From contig JAHBVY010000004.1 in NCBI GenBank assembly GCA_019637265.1, positions 62,001-126,000 on the forward strand: a stretch of DNA of 64,000 nt, in the 5' to 3' direction. This DNA comes from Polyangiaceae bacterium (lineage in GTDB: Bacteria > Myxococcota_A > Polyangia > Polyangiales > Polyangiaceae). The position numbers and the translations under genes were made by a program. Position 1 is the stretch's first letter. Each line of letters starts with the position of its first letter. The notes under the pieces were generated by a model. The model had not been told where the DNA came from and searched no databases. It saw nothing but the letters and a program-made list of their open reading frames with translations. Positions 28,236 to 36,072 of this stretch are shown in pieces.

Positions 28236-28333
28236 GGGGTTGGACGGCACCGCGTCGGTAAGTTCACACGAGACCGCACCGCTCGACGGCGCTCGAGCTC
28301 CCTGAGCCTCACTGCGCGGTGCCGTCCAACCCC
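28236..28333. repeat. 98-bp unit bounded by perfect 19-bp inverted repeats
   Basis: GGGGTTGGACGGCACCGCG at 28236-28254 and its exact reverse complement at 28315-28333 enclose 60 bp. The arm is the same sequence as the single GCGGTGCCGTCCAACC repeats elsewhere. The layout is that of a small non-autonomous element or of a hairpin-forming unit. Confidence 0.85.
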
Positions 28334-28469
28334 AAGAAAACCCGCGTTCAGCCTACGGAAACGGAGCGCACAGCGGGAACCAAGCGCAGGGGAGACGGAG
28401 CGCTACGGAAACCCTGCGCAGCGGAGAACCCAGCGGCGATGAAGCCAAGAGTCGGTGGATGTCGTCATG

Positions 28470-28525
28470 TTGCGCACCTTGTGCGCAAGGCCGCGATCGA
28501 TCGACTTGGCTGAGCGATCGATCGC
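28470..28525. promoter_or_regulatory. Palindromes upstream of the first Ser/Thr kinase
   Basis: TTGCGCA-N5-TGCGCAA at 28470-28488 is a perfect interrupted palindrome. GCGATCGATCG at 28493-28503 and the 12-bp palindrome GCGATCGATCGC at 28514-28525 follow. They lie 136-191 nt upstream of the kinase start. A related TGCGCAAA-C-TTTGCGCA palindrome is at 46666-46682. Confidence 0.5.
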
Positions 28526-28660
28526 GATCAGGCGTCAGGGCTTGCAGCAGGTTGGCAGGGGCGGTTACGGTGCGAGATCGCGCGCTCGCGTCTCTAGCCA
28601 GCTCGGTACTCGCGTTCGCAGTTCGAGAGGGTTGGGAGGCGGTGCGCAGGGAGGCGACGT

Positions 28661-30646
28661 ATGCAGCTCCAAGCCGGAAGTCAGCTCGCTCAGTACACCT
28701 TGCTCGAGCCCCTTGGTCGGGGAGGTCAGGCCACCGTGTGGCGTGTGCGCGATCCGCAGCAACCGGGCGCCGAGCTGGCGGTGAAGCTGGTGCCGCTGGT
28801 CGGGCGCACGCACACCCAGATCGAGCGCGTGAGACGCGAGGCGGACCAGCTACGTCAGCTGAGCCACCCCTCCATCGTGCAGGTGCACGGGACACCCATC
28901 GAGGATCCGCAGCGCCAGTGGCTTGGGGTGGTGATGAGCTACGTGGACGGTAAGTCGCTCGAGACGGCGATACGTCAGGGCGGGCTCTCCGCGCGGCATC
29001 GCTGGCTCGTGCTGCGTCACCTGACGGCGGCGCTGGCTCACGTGCATGAGCGGGGGCTCATTCACCGCGACGTGAAGCCGGACAACGTGATGTTGGTGCG
29101 CGACTTCTGGGAGCACCCAGAGGACGCTCGGCAGCTCAAGCTCGTGGATTTCGGCATCTCGGTGTCCACCACTGGGCAGCAGCCCCCACTGACTCAGGCG
29201 GGCTATGTCTCGGGCACCCCGCCCTACATGGCGCCCGAGCGGCTGAACCCGCACCACTTCCGCGAGCCCGCTGGGCCACGCCAGGACTTGTTCGCGCTGG
29301 GTGTGCTCGCGTGGCAGTTGTTCGAGCAAGGGCCTCACCCAACGGGGCTCCGCAGCAACGCGGGGCTACTCGACTTCGAGCGCGTCTATCGGGAGGCGTC
29401 CCGCATGACGTGGCCACCCGCCACGGGGAACGTGGAGCTGGATGAGCTGCTCAGGGCCACCTTGCCCATCCACGCTAGCGAGCGGGCGCGCGACGCGGGC
29501 GCGTTGCTCACCCTGGTGGATGCGTTGGTACAGCGCGTGGGCGTCGTCACCGCCCCGCTCGACCCGTACGACGGCCTGCCCACTGAGATCTCGCTCCCGC
29601 CCACCACGGAGGACATCCCGCTCCAAGCGTCACCACCTCAGTACCACGCGCCACGCGCAGCACCTCGGGCAACCCCGCACGTCGCCACCCAGGATCCCGC
29701 CACGTGGTCAGTCCCCACCACTAATACTGGGGTCGCGGTCCCCACGCTCCCCACGCAGCTCCCTACGGCCCACGCAGCACCTCCTACCGCAGGACCTTGG
29801 GTGGGGCCTCAGCACCCAGCGATTCCACTGACTCAGTCGGCGGCCGCTCACACGGCGCCTTCAGCGCCTCATGGCGCGCGGCGGATGAACTGGGGCGCGA
29901 TCGGCGGCATCACCTTCGGGTTGGGCGCCTTGTTGCTGCTTGGCGCGGTCTTGCTTGGCGGCGGTACGTGGGTCCTGACGAACCAGCCTGCTGGAGCGAG
30001 CATCCCTCCACTCGCGAGCACTGGCGCACCGTCCCCGGCGCTCGGCGGGGATCCACCTCCACAGCAGCCTGCGCCTCAGGCTGCGCCTGCGCCTCAGGCT
30101 ACGCCTGCGCCGCAAACGAAACCAGAGCCCGACTCCGTGCCCAGCGGCTGCGACCCAGAGGCGCCGTGTGTTTGGGCGACACCCAAGCGCACCTGCTGTC
30201 CCTCCGGCTTTGATTGCGGCGGTCCCTGCGGAGGAGCCATTCCAGCTAGCGAGCGCTTCCTGCTTCGCTACGGCGGTGGGGGGGACGGCAAGGTGACGCT
30301 CGAGCGCTCAGTGGTCGGTGGCCGGGTGTGCACCAGTATCCCGGGCAGCAAGGGACGCATGTGCTTCCCGGTCACCGAAGGCGACATCACCCTCAAGACG
30401 CGGCATCCCATCACGGGTGGTGATCTCGCCCGTGGTATCGACGTGCAGGTATACGACGCGAGAGGGAGGCTCATCGCGAGCGTAAACTACCGTCAGCCCT
30501 TCACCCGTGGCGTGACGTGCAAGGGAATCCTCGTAAAAGGCTTCACCGGCGACCCTCGCGTAAAATTAGTCAGTCTATTTGTAGATCCGGAAGGTCAAGC
30601 ACCCCGACGCTGTGAAGGAAGGCAGCTCAGCTTCGGCCAAGACTAG
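28661..30646 (+). CDS. Transmembrane Ser/Thr protein kinase (PknB-like), copy 1
   Basis: A 661-residue Hanks-type kinase. The kinase domain (about 12-290) has all catalytic parts: the Gly-rich loop GRGGQATVWR, the lysine in LAVKLV, HRDVKPDN, DFGIS and the activation-end motif GTPPYMAPE. A 15-residue insert lies between HRDVKPDN and DFG. A Pro/Thr/Ala-rich linker (about 300-410) leads to one membrane helix (about 412-440), then a Pro/Gln/Ala-rich stalk and a C-terminal extracytoplasmic domain of about 165 residues opening with a Cys-rich knot (SGCDPEAPCVWATPKRTCCPSGFDCGGPC). The ribosome site is GGGAGG. The second kinase follows closely and is a paralogue over the whole length. Confidence 0.95.
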   Translation: MQLQAGSQLAQYTLLEPLGRGGQATVWRVRDPQQPGAELAVKLVPLVGRTHTQIERVRREADQLRQLSHPSIVQVHGTPIEDPQRQWLGVVMSYVDGKSLETAIRQGGLSARHRWLVLRHLTAALAHVHERGLIHRDVKPDNVMLVRDFWEHPEDARQLKLVDFGISVSTTGQQPPLTQAGYVSGTPPYMAPERLNPHHFREPAGPRQDLFALGVLAWQLFEQGPHPTGLRSNAGLLDFERVYREASRMTWPPATGNVELDELLRATLPIHASERARDAGALLTLVDALVQRVGVVTAPLDPYDGLPTEISLPPTTEDIPLQASPPQYHAPRAAPRATPHVATQDPATWSVPTTNTGVAVPTLPTQLPTAHAAPPTAGPWVGPQHPAIPLTQSAAAHTAPSAPHGARRMNWGAIGGITFGLGALLLLGAVLLGGGTWVLTNQPAGASIPPLASTGAPSPALGGDPPPQQPAPQAAPAPQATPAPQTKPEPDSVPSGCDPEAPCVWATPKRTCCPSGFDCGGPCGGAIPASERFLLRYGGGGDGKVTLERSVVGGRVCTSIPGSKGRMCFPVTEGDITLKTRHPITGGDLARGIDVQVYDARGRLIASVNYRQPFTRGVTCKGILVKGFTGDPRVKLVSLFVDPEGQAPRRCEGRQLSFGQD

Positions 30647-30666
30647 CTCCGCGTGCCCAGCACACC

Positions 30667-30722
30667 GTTAGCCCAACGTACTTACCTCAGCCCGCGGCAT
30701 ATCGTCAGCCAAACGTATTTAG
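30667..30722 (+). promoter_or_regulatory. Direct repeat between the two kinase genes
   Basis: GTTAGCCCAACGTACTTAC (30667-30685) and GTCAGCCAAACGTATTTAG (30704-30722) match at 14 of 19 positions and are 37 nt apart. They lie 21-76 nt upstream of the second kinase start and may be binding sites of a regulator or processing signals. Confidence 0.45.
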
Positions 30723-30742
30723 TCGAATCACAGCGCACACCG

Positions 30743-32668
30743 ATGCAAGCCGGAACTCAGCTCGATCGCTACCGACTGCTCGAGCCCCTGGGGAGAGGGG
30801 GTCAAGCTGCGGTGTGGCGCGCGCGCGATCTGTTGGCGCCGGGCGGCATCGTCGCGCTGAAGCTGGTGCACTTGGTTGGGCGCAGCCCCACGCAGGTCGA
30901 GCGGGTGCGGCAGGAGGCGCGCCAGCTGCAGCAGCTCCATCACCCGTCCATCGTGCAGGCGCACCGGCAGTTCGAGGAGCCGGAGCTGCTCGGTGTGGTG
31001 ATGAGCTACATCGACGGTCAGTCACTCGACGCGGCGATTCGCAAAGGCGGGCTCTCTCCGGAGCACCGTTGGTGGGTGCTCCGTCACCTGACGGCGGCGC
31101 TCGCCTACGTGCACGAGCGGGGCGTCGTGCACCGCGACGTGAAGCCGGACAACGTGGTGCTGACCCGCGACTTCTGGGAGCACCCTGAAGATCCAAGCCA
31201 ACTGAAGCTGGTGGATTTCGGCATCGCGGCGCCGCTCTCGGGGAAGAAGCGGCTCACCCAAGAAGGCTGCACCCCCGGGACGGCGCCCTACATCGCGCCG
31301 GAGGTGGTGACGCTCTCCCACTTCGCTTCCCACCCGGGGCCACCGCAAGATCTGTTCGCGCTCGGGGTGCTCGCGTGGCAGCTGTTCGATCACCCAGACC
31401 ACCCCACGGGCCTCGCCATGAGCGCGAACCTGTTCAGCTTCGCCGCAGCCTACCGCGAAGCGGACCGCGCCCACTGGCCACCAGCCACGGGCGACGCGGC
31501 GCTGGATGACCTGCTCCGCGCCACGCTCCCCTTGCACCCCGACGCGCGCGCACAGAACGCCGGCGAGCTGCTCACGCTGGTGGACGCGCTGATCGTGCAG
31601 CGCGCCTCGATGGTCAGCGGTGACACCATCGTGAGCTATGGGTCGATTGGTCAGTCAGGTATGCTGCCCGATACTGACCCGACCCACCCCACGACCAGCA
31701 CCGGCGTGGAGCTGCCCACCACAGCGGATGACCCAACGCCGCCAGGACAGCCACCACCCCCTGCATCGTCAGCACGACCACCCCCTCAGCCTCAAGCAAG
31801 CGGACGGAGGGGGACTTGGTATCTCGAAGGCCTCCCCGATCTCACCCCCTTCGCCCTACCGACCATCAACACCAGCGAGGCTCCCCCCGCCACGCACAGC
31901 AGTCCAGCATACTCGCCGCCGCCAGCCTACGACGCGCAGCGCTCTCATGGGTCACCCTACACACCGGCAGCTCGTCTGACATCACCTCACGGCGCGATGC
32001 AAGGAGCGCCGGGGCAAAGACGCTCAAGCTCGGTCGGTGGCTTCATCGCAATGCTCGGCGCTTTGGTCCTCAGCGTTGCCGTCATCATCACTGGTGCATG
32101 GCTACTCTACGAGCGAGCTTCCAAAGACCCTTTGTCCTCGAACCCCGCGACCCCAACACTGGCACGCCACCCTGAGACGCCACCAGCAACATGGCTCCCA
32201 TCGGGATGCAACGGCCCACTCTGCAGCAGCAAGGAGTGCTGCATGTCCGGCTTCAGCTGCAACGGCCGCTGCTACGAATACCTCGGCCCCAATGAGAGCT
32301 TCTTGCTCCGCTACAGTGGTATCGATCCGTTGCTTGATCACAGAGGAGGTGTGGTGTGCTTTGTCGTCTCGGGCACTTCGCGACACACCTGCGTCGCTGT
32401 CACTGACGGCGGGCACCCCCAACCGCGCCTAGCCGTGACCGGGGGTGATCTCGCCCGCGGAATTGATGTGCACGTGTACAACGCGAACGGGAAGCTCCTC
32501 GCGAGCCATTGGAAGTATCGCCGGGACTTCCAACGCGGGGTGATGTGCGAGGGGTTCTGGGTAACATTCACCGACCCCGCCGTGAATGTAGTCAGTTTCT
32601 GGGTCGATCCGCCAGACCAAGCACGCCAACGCTGCGAGGGCTCTCAGCTCGTCGTTAGCCAAGAGTAG
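30743..32668 (+). CDS. Transmembrane Ser/Thr protein kinase (PknB-like), copy 2
   Basis: A 641-residue paralogue of the kinase just upstream, starting at the ATG at 30743 by alignment (MQAGTQLDRYRLLEPLGRGGQ against MQAGSQLAQY in copy 1). HRDVKPDN, DFGIA and GTAPYIAPE are intact. The 290-residue kinase domain is strongly conserved between copies; the Pro/Ser/Thr-rich linker is not. One membrane helix lies at about 438-463. The extracytoplasmic part again opens with a Cys knot (SGCNGPLCSSKECCMSGFSCNGRC) and keeps ESFLLRYSG and the VTGGDLARGIDVHVYNANGKLLAS core. The pair looks like a tandem duplication that kept the sensor fold and changed the linker. No clear ribosome site precedes the ATG. Confidence 0.93.
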   Translation: MQAGTQLDRYRLLEPLGRGGQAAVWRARDLLAPGGIVALKLVHLVGRSPTQVERVRQEARQLQQLHHPSIVQAHRQFEEPELLGVVMSYIDGQSLDAAIRKGGLSPEHRWWVLRHLTAALAYVHERGVVHRDVKPDNVVLTRDFWEHPEDPSQLKLVDFGIAAPLSGKKRLTQEGCTPGTAPYIAPEVVTLSHFASHPGPPQDLFALGVLAWQLFDHPDHPTGLAMSANLFSFAAAYREADRAHWPPATGDAALDDLLRATLPLHPDARAQNAGELLTLVDALIVQRASMVSGDTIVSYGSIGQSGMLPDTDPTHPTTSTGVELPTTADDPTPPGQPPPPASSARPPPQPQASGRRGTWYLEGLPDLTPFALPTINTSEAPPATHSSPAYSPPPAYDAQRSHGSPYTPAARLTSPHGAMQGAPGQRRSSSVGGFIAMLGALVLSVAVIITGAWLLYERASKDPLSSNPATPTLARHPETPPATWLPSGCNGPLCSSKECCMSGFSCNGRCYEYLGPNESFLLRYSGIDPLLDHRGGVVCFVVSGTSRHTCVAVTDGGHPQPRLAVTGGDLARGIDVHVYNANGKLLASHWKYRRDFQRGVMCEGFWVTFTDPAVNVVSFWVDPPDQARQRCEGSQLVVSQE

Positions 32669-32696
32669 CTCCGGCACGCAACTCACTTCCCGCGCT

Positions 32697-32723
32697 TTAG
32701 CAGCCGGCTCACCCGACTGCTAA
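32697..32723 (+). promoter_or_regulatory. Second CIRCE-like operator, upstream of the 32906 gene pair
   Basis: TTAGCAGCC-ggctcaccc-GACTGCTAA: the two arms are identical to those of the groESL operator (23405-23431) and the spacer is again nine bases but of different sequence. The arms extend by two bases on each side (CT...AG). TTCCCGCGC stands just before the arm here and also between the -10 and the arm at groES. It lies 28 nt past the kinase stop and 183 nt before the next start codon. Confidence 0.7.
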
Positions 32724-32905
32724 AGAACCGCGCGGGGGCCGTGAGGGTTTGTTGGCCGGGGCCGTCTACCTCCCACACACTCTATTCAAGGATACCCAGG
32801 CTTCGTGCCGCCACCTCGTGGGCTGGCCGTGTGCTCCGCAGCACGCGGTTCGGCGCGTCACCTCGAGGTCCTCGGCACGCCGGGGATCGCCGAGAGGAGA
32901 ACACC

Positions 32906-33517
32906 ATGACTGACCACGAGCACTCCCCAACCATCGAGCTCGGTGCGGACGTGGGCGGCTTCTTCCAAGAGGCCGTCGGCGAACGCGCCCGGCGCGGAGG
33001 CTATGAGGCCTCCGACGCCACCGTGACTTACGTCGGCGCGCTGCTCGCCGACTACGCTCGGCCGGACAGCTTGAGCCAGGAGGCGCTGAGCCGCCCCGTC
33101 ACCCTGCTCCTCAGCGAGGCGCAGCAGTGCCAGGGGCTCGAGCGCTTCGAGCGCCTGCGCGGCCTGGGGGACGCCGTGCTCTACATCTCGAGCTTCTTCT
33201 CGGAGCACATCGAGCGGCGCGGGGTGGAGCTTGGCTACGTGCGTCGCGTGGGCGCCACCGCCTATCACACCGCCGCCGCGATGATGGGGCGCGACCACAC
33301 GGGGCCCGACGTGTTCAGCGAGCTCGGCAGCAAGTTCGATATGTTCGCGGCGCTGCTCGCGGAGGTAGCGGAGTCACTGCGCGCGGCGCAGAGCATCACC
33401 TCCACGGACGTGCTCAAGCTGTATGAGCGTTGGACGCGCACTCGCTCGGCGCCGCTCGCCGAGGCGCTGGCGCGCGCTGGCCTCACGCCGATCACGGGGA
33501 GCGCCACCGTCCACTGA
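32906..33517 (+). CDS. Conserved hypothetical protein behind a CIRCE-like operator
   Basis: A 203-residue, mostly helical, soluble protein with no signal peptide and no family that I can name. Visible features are an acidic N-terminus (MTDHEHSPTIELGADVGGFFQEAVGERARR), a helix-rich core (SRPVTLLLSEAQQCQGLERFERLRGLGDAVLYISSFFSEHIERRGVELGYVRRVGATAYHTAAAMM) and a C-terminal amphipathic helix. The ATG is preceded by GAGAGGAG. The next gene starts 13 nt after its stop, so they form a two-gene unit. The operator at 32697-32723 suggests control together with groESL and hence a role in protein quality control or stress; this is inference from regulation only. Confidence 0.8.
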   Translation: MTDHEHSPTIELGADVGGFFQEAVGERARRGGYEASDATVTYVGALLADYARPDSLSQEALSRPVTLLLSEAQQCQGLERFERLRGLGDAVLYISSFFSEHIERRGVELGYVRRVGATAYHTAAAMMGRDHTGPDVFSELGSKFDMFAALLAEVAESLRAAQSITSTDVLKLYERWTRTRSAPLAEALARAGLTPITGSATVH

Positions 33518-33530
33518 CATCGAGGCACGC

Positions 33531-34130
33531 ATGAGCCGCACCGCTCGAGCCCTACGCCGCGCCGCCTCCGACGTTCAGGCGCGGCTCGCGGGCTACTACC
33601 AGCTCGAGCCGGGCGTCCCCGTGGCAGACTACGTTTTGCCCACCGCGCCCGGCTCGCGCGAGACGCTGCTCGTTCGTCAGGTTGGCGATCATTTGGAGCT
33701 GCGGCTGCTGCTCCCCAAAGACGTGAGCCTCGGCCCTGAGCTCCACCGCGCGCAGCCGACCGATGGCTTCCTTCAGTTGGTGGAGGGGGTGAGCCACTTC
33801 ATGCTGGTGGTGGAGCGCGCGCGGCGCGGGCTCCCCACCACGCAGCTGGAGCTGGAGCTTCAAGCGGAGGTGGACAAGTTCGCGCTGCTCGGCGGCGAGC
33901 TCCCGCCCCACGCCGGGCGCCACATTCACCAGCGGCTGTATGAGCAGGTCAGCTTCCTACACCACGCGGGCAGCGAGCAAGGCGCGCGCTATCGCCTGGC
34001 CAATGGACTCGCCGCGCGCTTCGTCCACCGCCTGATCGGCCGTCGCCCCGCCCTGAAGCGTCGAGCGCTTCAGCGCTTCCACGGCGCAGGCCAAGCGGAG
34101 AAGCTGTGGCTCGTAGCGCGCGGCACTTGA
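33531..34130 (+). CDS. Conserved hypothetical protein, second gene of the pair
   Basis: A 199-residue soluble protein of unknown function. It is helix-rich and charged, with LEPGVPVADYVLPTAPGSRETLLVRQ, a strand pair (VGDHLELRLLLPKDV) and FLQLVEGVSHFMLVVERARRGLPTTQLELELQAEVDKFALL followed by a basic C-terminal third rich in Arg and His (HIHQRLYEQ, GRRPALKRRALQRFH). No enzyme motif is visible. It follows the 32906 gene by 13 nt and should be read from the same transcript. Confidence 0.75.
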   Translation: MSRTARALRRAASDVQARLAGYYQLEPGVPVADYVLPTAPGSRETLLVRQVGDHLELRLLLPKDVSLGPELHRAQPTDGFLQLVEGVSHFMLVVERARRGLPTTQLELELQAEVDKFALLGGELPPHAGRHIHQRLYEQVSFLHHAGSEQGARYRLANGLAARFVHRLIGRRPALKRRALQRFHGAGQAEKLWLVARGT

Positions 34131-34154
34131 AGGACTGGGCCAGGAGCGGCCACC

Positions 34155-34796
34155 ATGGGTGAGATGACTCATCGTACGGTGCTTCACGCCATGGTCGTGG
34201 CGCTCTCGGTCGCCGCCTGTAGCAACGCGGAGGAGGCGGCGCCTGGGCGCGACGCGGGGAGCGAGGCGGGGCTGACCGAGGCGGGCGTGTGCAACGCTCG
34301 CGAGACTCAGCACCCGAGCTTTGGTCAAGAGCACGTGCCGCGTTGCTCCCAGGTGAGCTACGAGACGAGCCCGCCCACCTCCGGGAACCACTACGGCAAC
34401 TGGCCAGAGTACCGCGTGTACGAGCGGCCGTTACCGCACGGATTCATGGTGCACGCGCTGGAGCACGGCGCGGTGGTGCTCTCCTACAACTGCCCGGAGG
34501 GGTGCGCCGAAGAGGTGGCCGCCGCCGAGCGCTGGATCGCGGAGGAGCTGCCGGGGGACGTGTTCTGCGCCTCGCAAGGCATGCCACGCCAGCGCGTGAT
34601 CTTGACGCCCGACCCCAAGCTCGAGAGCCGCTGGGCCGCCGCCGCCTGGACCTGGTCGCTCACGGCGGACTGCTTCGATGAAGGCGCTTTCATGGCCTTC
34701 TATCAGGCGCACTATGACCGTGCGCCGGAGCAAATCTGCTCTGATGGCATCCCGATCAGCGTGGACGCAGGGATCCCGGAGGACTGCGGGGAGTAG
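34155..34796 (+). CDS. DUF3105 lipoprotein
   Basis: A 213-residue predicted lipoprotein (signal around MTHRTVLHAMVVALSVAA, then Cys). The mature part matches DUF3105: SYETSPPTSGNHYGNW, then HGFMVHALEHGAVVLSYNC with its conserved HxxEHG, and a later segment ILTPDPKLESRWAAAAWTWSLTADCFD. It carries eight or more cysteines, which suggests disulfides outside the cytoplasm. The family has no established function. An ATG at 34164 would give a cleaner signal peptide. It is 24 nt downstream of the unknown gene pair and could belong to the same transcript. Confidence 0.85.
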   Translation: MGEMTHRTVLHAMVVALSVAACSNAEEAAPGRDAGSEAGLTEAGVCNARETQHPSFGQEHVPRCSQVSYETSPPTSGNHYGNWPEYRVYERPLPHGFMVHALEHGAVVLSYNCPEGCAEEVAAAERWIAEELPGDVFCASQGMPRQRVILTPDPKLESRWAAAAWTWSLTADCFDEGAFMAFYQAHYDRAPEQICSDGIPISVDAGIPEDCGE

Positions 34797-34815
34797 CCAG
34801 GCGCGCAGCACTCAG

Positions 34816-34834
34816 CGCGGTGCCGTCTAACCCC
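34816..34834 (+). repeat. GCGGTGCCGTCCAACC dispersed repeat (one change)
   Basis: CGCGGTGCCGTCTAACCCC. A small stem ATATCC-ttgc-GGATAT follows at 34851-34866. Confidence 0.7.
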
Positions 34835-34932
34835 CTGCCCCCACTCGCTCATATCCTTGCGGATATTAATAGACTGGGAGGAGTGCCCCGCTGCTACGAA
34901 GGTCACGATCTGTTCGCTGGGCAAACCAGTGA

Positions 34933-34947
34933 GTCAGATAAACTAAC
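34933..34947. repeat. TCAG-N5-CTGA palindrome variant (site 5)
   Basis: GTCAG-ataaa-CTAAC, one base from the full palindrome. It lies 7 nt past the stop of the MaoC-type gene, at a convergent junction. Confidence 0.55.
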
Positions 34948-34953
34948 GGCTCC

Positions 34954-36018
34954 TCAGCGCCGCTTGGGCATCAGCACCCAGGTGTCGAGATCGAGCACCA
35001 CGTGTGGGGCGTAGCGCTCCTTGCCCTCGTGCGCTTCTTTCACGGGGAGCTCGCTGATGCGGCCGTCCACGTTCTTGCCGGCGATGAGCCTGAGCCGCAG
35101 GGCGCCCACGTCGTCACGCCCCAGCTCGGCCTTCTCCAGCACCTCCGTGAAGGCGTAGAGCGTATCCCCCGCGAACATCGGGCTCACGTGCGCGCCGGCG
35201 TTGAAGGCGAGCAACCCGAGCGCCCGCTCGAGGCCATTGAAGCTCAGCGCGCGCGCCACGCTGATCACGTGCCCGCCGTACATCAGCCGCCGCCCGAAGC
35301 GCGTGGCCTTCGCGCCGTGGCCGTCGAAGTGCACCTTGGCGGTGTTTTGGTAGAGGCGCGTCGCGAGCGCGTGCTCCGACTCCTCGATGGTCATGCCGTC
35401 CACGTGGTCGATGCGCTCGCCCGGCTCGTAGTCCTCGAAGTAGCTCCCGCCGCTCACCCAAGGCTCGTACTTCGCGAGGCTCAGCTCGCTCGGTACCACG
35501 AGATCGGCCGGCGCGACGCTCGCCGGCAGCTCGGGCTTGTCCGCCGCGCCGGTGGGCGTGCTTTCGTCACGCTTATTGACCATCACCCAGCGCGTGTACT
35601 CGAGCACCCGCTCACCCCGCTGGTTGGTGCCCGTCGTCTTCACCCACACGACGCCGTTCTTACCGCTCGCGTTCTCCTTCTTCCCCAGCACCACGGACTC
35701 CGCGGCGAGCGTGTCCCCCGGGTACACCGGGCGCAGGAAGCGGAGCCCCGCGTAGCCTAGGTTCGCCACAGCGTTCAGCGAGACGTCGTTCACCGTCTTA
35801 CCGAATACCATATGGAAAACCAGTAGATCGTTCACCGTCTCGCGCTGGTAGCCCAGGCTCCGCGCGAGCTCCGCCGAGCAGTGGAGCGGGTAGCGGTCCC
35901 CAGTCAAGGCGATGTACAGCGCCTGATCACCCTCCGTGACGGTGCGCGGCACCGCGTGCACCAGGCGCGCGCCGGGCGTGAAATCCTCAAAGAAATTGCC
36001 AGGGCTGGTCTTGGTCAT
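34954..36018 (-). CDS. Tandem MaoC-type hydratase, probably mesaconyl-CoA hydratase
   Basis: A 354-residue protein with two hot-dog MaoC-like halves (about 10-165 and 195-350). The opening NFFEDFTPGARLVHAVPRTVTEGDQALYIALTGDRYPLH, the motif SLNAVANLGYAGLRFLRPVYPGDTL and the second-half GKERYAPHVVLDLD ending agree with mesaconyl-CoA hydratase (Mch) of the ethylmalonyl-CoA pathway, which is also about 340 residues. The assignment to mesaconyl-CoA rather than another enoyl-CoA is from memory of family sequences. An acyl-CoA dehydrogenase gene lies two genes upstream on the same strand, which fits acyl-CoA metabolism. Confidence 0.75.
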   Translation of the reverse strand: MTKTSPGNFFEDFTPGARLVHAVPRTVTEGDQALYIALTGDRYPLHCSAELARSLGYQRETVNDLLVFHMVFGKTVNDVSLNAVANLGYAGLRFLRPVYPGDTLAAESVVLGKKENASGKNGVVWVKTTGTNQRGERVLEYTRWVMVNKRDESTPTGAADKPELPASVAPADLVVPSELSLAKYEPWVSGGSYFEDYEPGERIDHVDGMTIEESEHALATRLYQNTAKVHFDGHGAKATRFGRRLMYGGHVISVARALSFNGLERALGLLAFNAGAHVSPMFAGDTLYAFTEVLEKAELGRDDVGALRLRLIAGKNVDGRISELPVKEAHEGKERYAPHVVLDLDTWVLMPKRR

Positions 36019-36072
36019 GGTCCGTTCGATGGGGGTTGGAGTGAGGACGCGCGGGTCGTGGTGGACCGCTCG

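Larger units (their letters stand above)
27896..28660. other. Long intergenic region upstream of the tandem kinases
   Basis: No gene is supported in 765 bp; the open frames here are short, basic and without ribosome sites. The region contains a 19-bp perfect inverted repeat unit (28236-28333), repeated GGAGCGC/ACGGA words around 28360-28430, two operator-like palindromes (28470-28525) and, at the end, a good ribosome site (GGGAGG) for the first kinase. Confidence 0.6.

Noticed and set aside
27975-28442. 155-residue open frame upstream of the kinases
   Set aside because: Arg-rich composition, no ribosome site, and it runs through the 98-bp inverted-repeat unit.
32697-32723. Reading of the hairpin after the second kinase as an ordinary terminator
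   Set aside because: There is no T-run, and the arms and N9 spacing are identical to the groESL operator; an operator is the better explanation, though a dual role is possible.
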